Part shown: piece after piece, positions 63,310 to 64,000 of the stretch
How positions within the stretch are numbered: position 1 is the stretch's first letter
Layout of the letters: every line of letters begins with the position of its first letter
Source: Paenibacillus polymyxa
Lineage (GTDB): Bacteria; Bacillota; Bacilli; Paenibacillales; Paenibacillaceae
NCBI RefSeq assembly: GCF_001719045.1
Contig: NZ_CP015423.1
Span: 3,815,501-3,879,500, forward strand
Direction of reading: 5' to 3'
Length of the DNA: 64,000 nt
Notes under the pieces: model-generated
Seen by the model: the letters and a program-made list of their open reading frames with translations, nothing else
Told to the model about the DNA's origin: nothing
The model's database searches: none
Translations under genes and position numbers: made by a program

Positions 63310-64000
63310 ATGAAGATTATGCCTTTACAGAAACGTGGAATCTCCGATAGTCGGCTGGCGCTCGGTTGTATGCCTTTTGGTGGAGAATGGAGCCATGCAC
63401 CGTTTACGCAGGAGCATGTCGTTGAAGCGGAAAGAGCTGTAGAAGCCGCACAATCCATTGGGATTACGATGTTCGATCATGCGGATATCTATCGTATTGG
63501 GAAAGCGGAAGAGATTTTCGGCCGGATTTTAAAGGGACAGCCGGGCTTGCGTGAACAAATCGTAATTCAGTCCAAATGCGGCATTTTTCTGCCAGATGGT
63601 ACGCTCCCGGGCCGCTTTGATTTCTCATATGCTCATATTATGGAGTCCGTGGATGGTATCCTGAAGCGTCTGGGTACCGAATATTTGGACATCCTGCTGC
63701 TGCATCGCCCTGATCCGCTGGTAGAGCCGGAAGAAGTAGCGAAGGCGTTCAGCGAGCTTAAGACATCTGGCAAAGTACGGCATTTTGGCGTTTCCAATAT
63801 GAATGTAAGCCAAATTCGGTTTCTGGAACGGAGCCTAACGGAGCCGCTGATCGTTAATCAGCTGGAAATGAGCCTGGCCCATCTGCATTTTATAGATCAG
63901 ACAGTACATGTGAACCAGCAGGCAGGGACAAATGTACATTTTGGCGAAGGTTTGCTGGAATATTGCCAAACCGAGGATATTCAGCTCCAAGCCTGGGGAC
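63310..64000 (+). CDS. Aldo/keto reductase, partial (window end)
   Basis: The first 230 codons of an NADPH-dependent aldo/keto reductase; the gene runs past base 64000. SRLALGCMPFGGEW, TMFDHADIYRIGKAEEIFG (catalytic Asp and Tyr), QSKCGIF (catalytic Lys), DILLLHRPDPL and KVRHFGVSNMN follow the YdhF-type branch. GGAGGAG precedes the ATG. Substrate unknown. Confidence 0.9.
   Translation, partial: MKIMPLQKRGISDSRLALGCMPFGGEWSHAPFTQEHVVEAERAVEAAQSIGITMFDHADIYRIGKAEEIFGRILKGQPGLREQIVIQSKCGIFLPDGTLPGRFDFSYAHIMESVDGILKRLGTEYLDILLLHRPDPLVEPEEVAKAFSELKTSGKVRHFGVSNMNVSQIRFLERSLTEPLIVNQLEMSLAHLHFIDQTVHVNQQAGTNVHFGEGLLEYCQTEDIQLQAWG

Noticed and set aside
1..64000. CRISPR arrays, tRNA or rRNA genes, intact insertion sequences, prophage
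   Set aside because: No repeat-spacer pattern, no tRNA cloverleaf or rRNA sequence and no intact transposase or integrase was seen while reading both strands. Small RNA genes could still be missed by eye.

Overview
The window looks like chromosome of a Paenibacillus (probably close to the P. polymyxa group). The evidence is a Firmicute-style gene set (des-desK-desR, the dgk-dck pair, SLH surface protein, lipoprotein ABC transporters), strong AGGAGG ribosome-binding sites, frequent TTG/GTG starts, plant-polysaccharide enzymes (PL3 pectate lyase, GH105, GH112) and Fur/ZTP-type regulation. I see no rRNA, tRNA, CRISPR array, intact insertion sequence or prophage. The genus is inferred from recognised proteins, not from a marker gene.

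Layout. 1-7.5 kb: a type I restriction-modification island (single-domain HsdS-like protein, hsdR, a decayed RhuM gene, full hsdS, hsdM), followed by a short relic of the 3' end of a gene whose intact homologue lies at 8757-9326. 7.7-17.8 kb: tRNA-dihydrouridine synthase, an SF0329-like protein, a PLP decarboxylase, an AraC regulator divergent from a GH105/GH112 pair that probably degrades rhamnogalacturonan fragments, a small unknown gene, and a WYL regulator divergent from a PhnB-like protein. 17.9-19.4 kb: selO. 19.5-23.8 kb (minus strand): a tightly packed five-gene operon encoding a DcrB-related (DUF1795) protein, a complete VgrG-like spike, a pentapeptide-repeat protein, an Imm11-like protein and a DUF4280 PAAR-like tip, with no sheath, tube or baseplate gene in view. 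This orphan contractile-injection-type spike module is the most unusual system here.

24-35 kb: SDR/MarR pair with clear operators, GNAT protein, amino-acid permease with a long leader, small and broken genes, a secreted protein, a 949-residue SLH surface protein, nitroreductase/HxlR pair, and a Fur-boxed siderophore-binding lipoprotein. 35.4-37.2 kb: folD plus a cyclodeaminase-family gene behind a ZTP riboswitch with its terminator. 37.3-42.8 kb: membrane-fluidity system des-desK-desR, dgk-dck, and a Gfo/Idh/MocA oxidoreductase. 43-47 kb: metNIQ transporter plus M20 amidohydrolase. 47-50 kb: a secreted purple-acid-type phosphatase flanked by two nearly identical 52-bp terminator copies, then rtcB. 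50.3-56.5 kb: a shikimate/quinate cluster (AroE-like, MFS, LysR, MFS, AroD, AroK) with the same 14-bp palindrome upstream of both MFS genes. 57-64 kb: pectate lyase behind a perfect inverted repeat, an APH-fold phosphotransferase, a glycosyltransferase, a DUF1036 protein, an MFS efflux pump, cysK and an aldo/keto reductase cut by the window end.

Many single-gene regulators sit divergent from their likely targets with visible palindromes between them (WYL/PhnB, SDR/MarR, nitroreductase/HxlR, MFS/LysR, AraC/GH105). This gives an unusually readable set of candidate operators.
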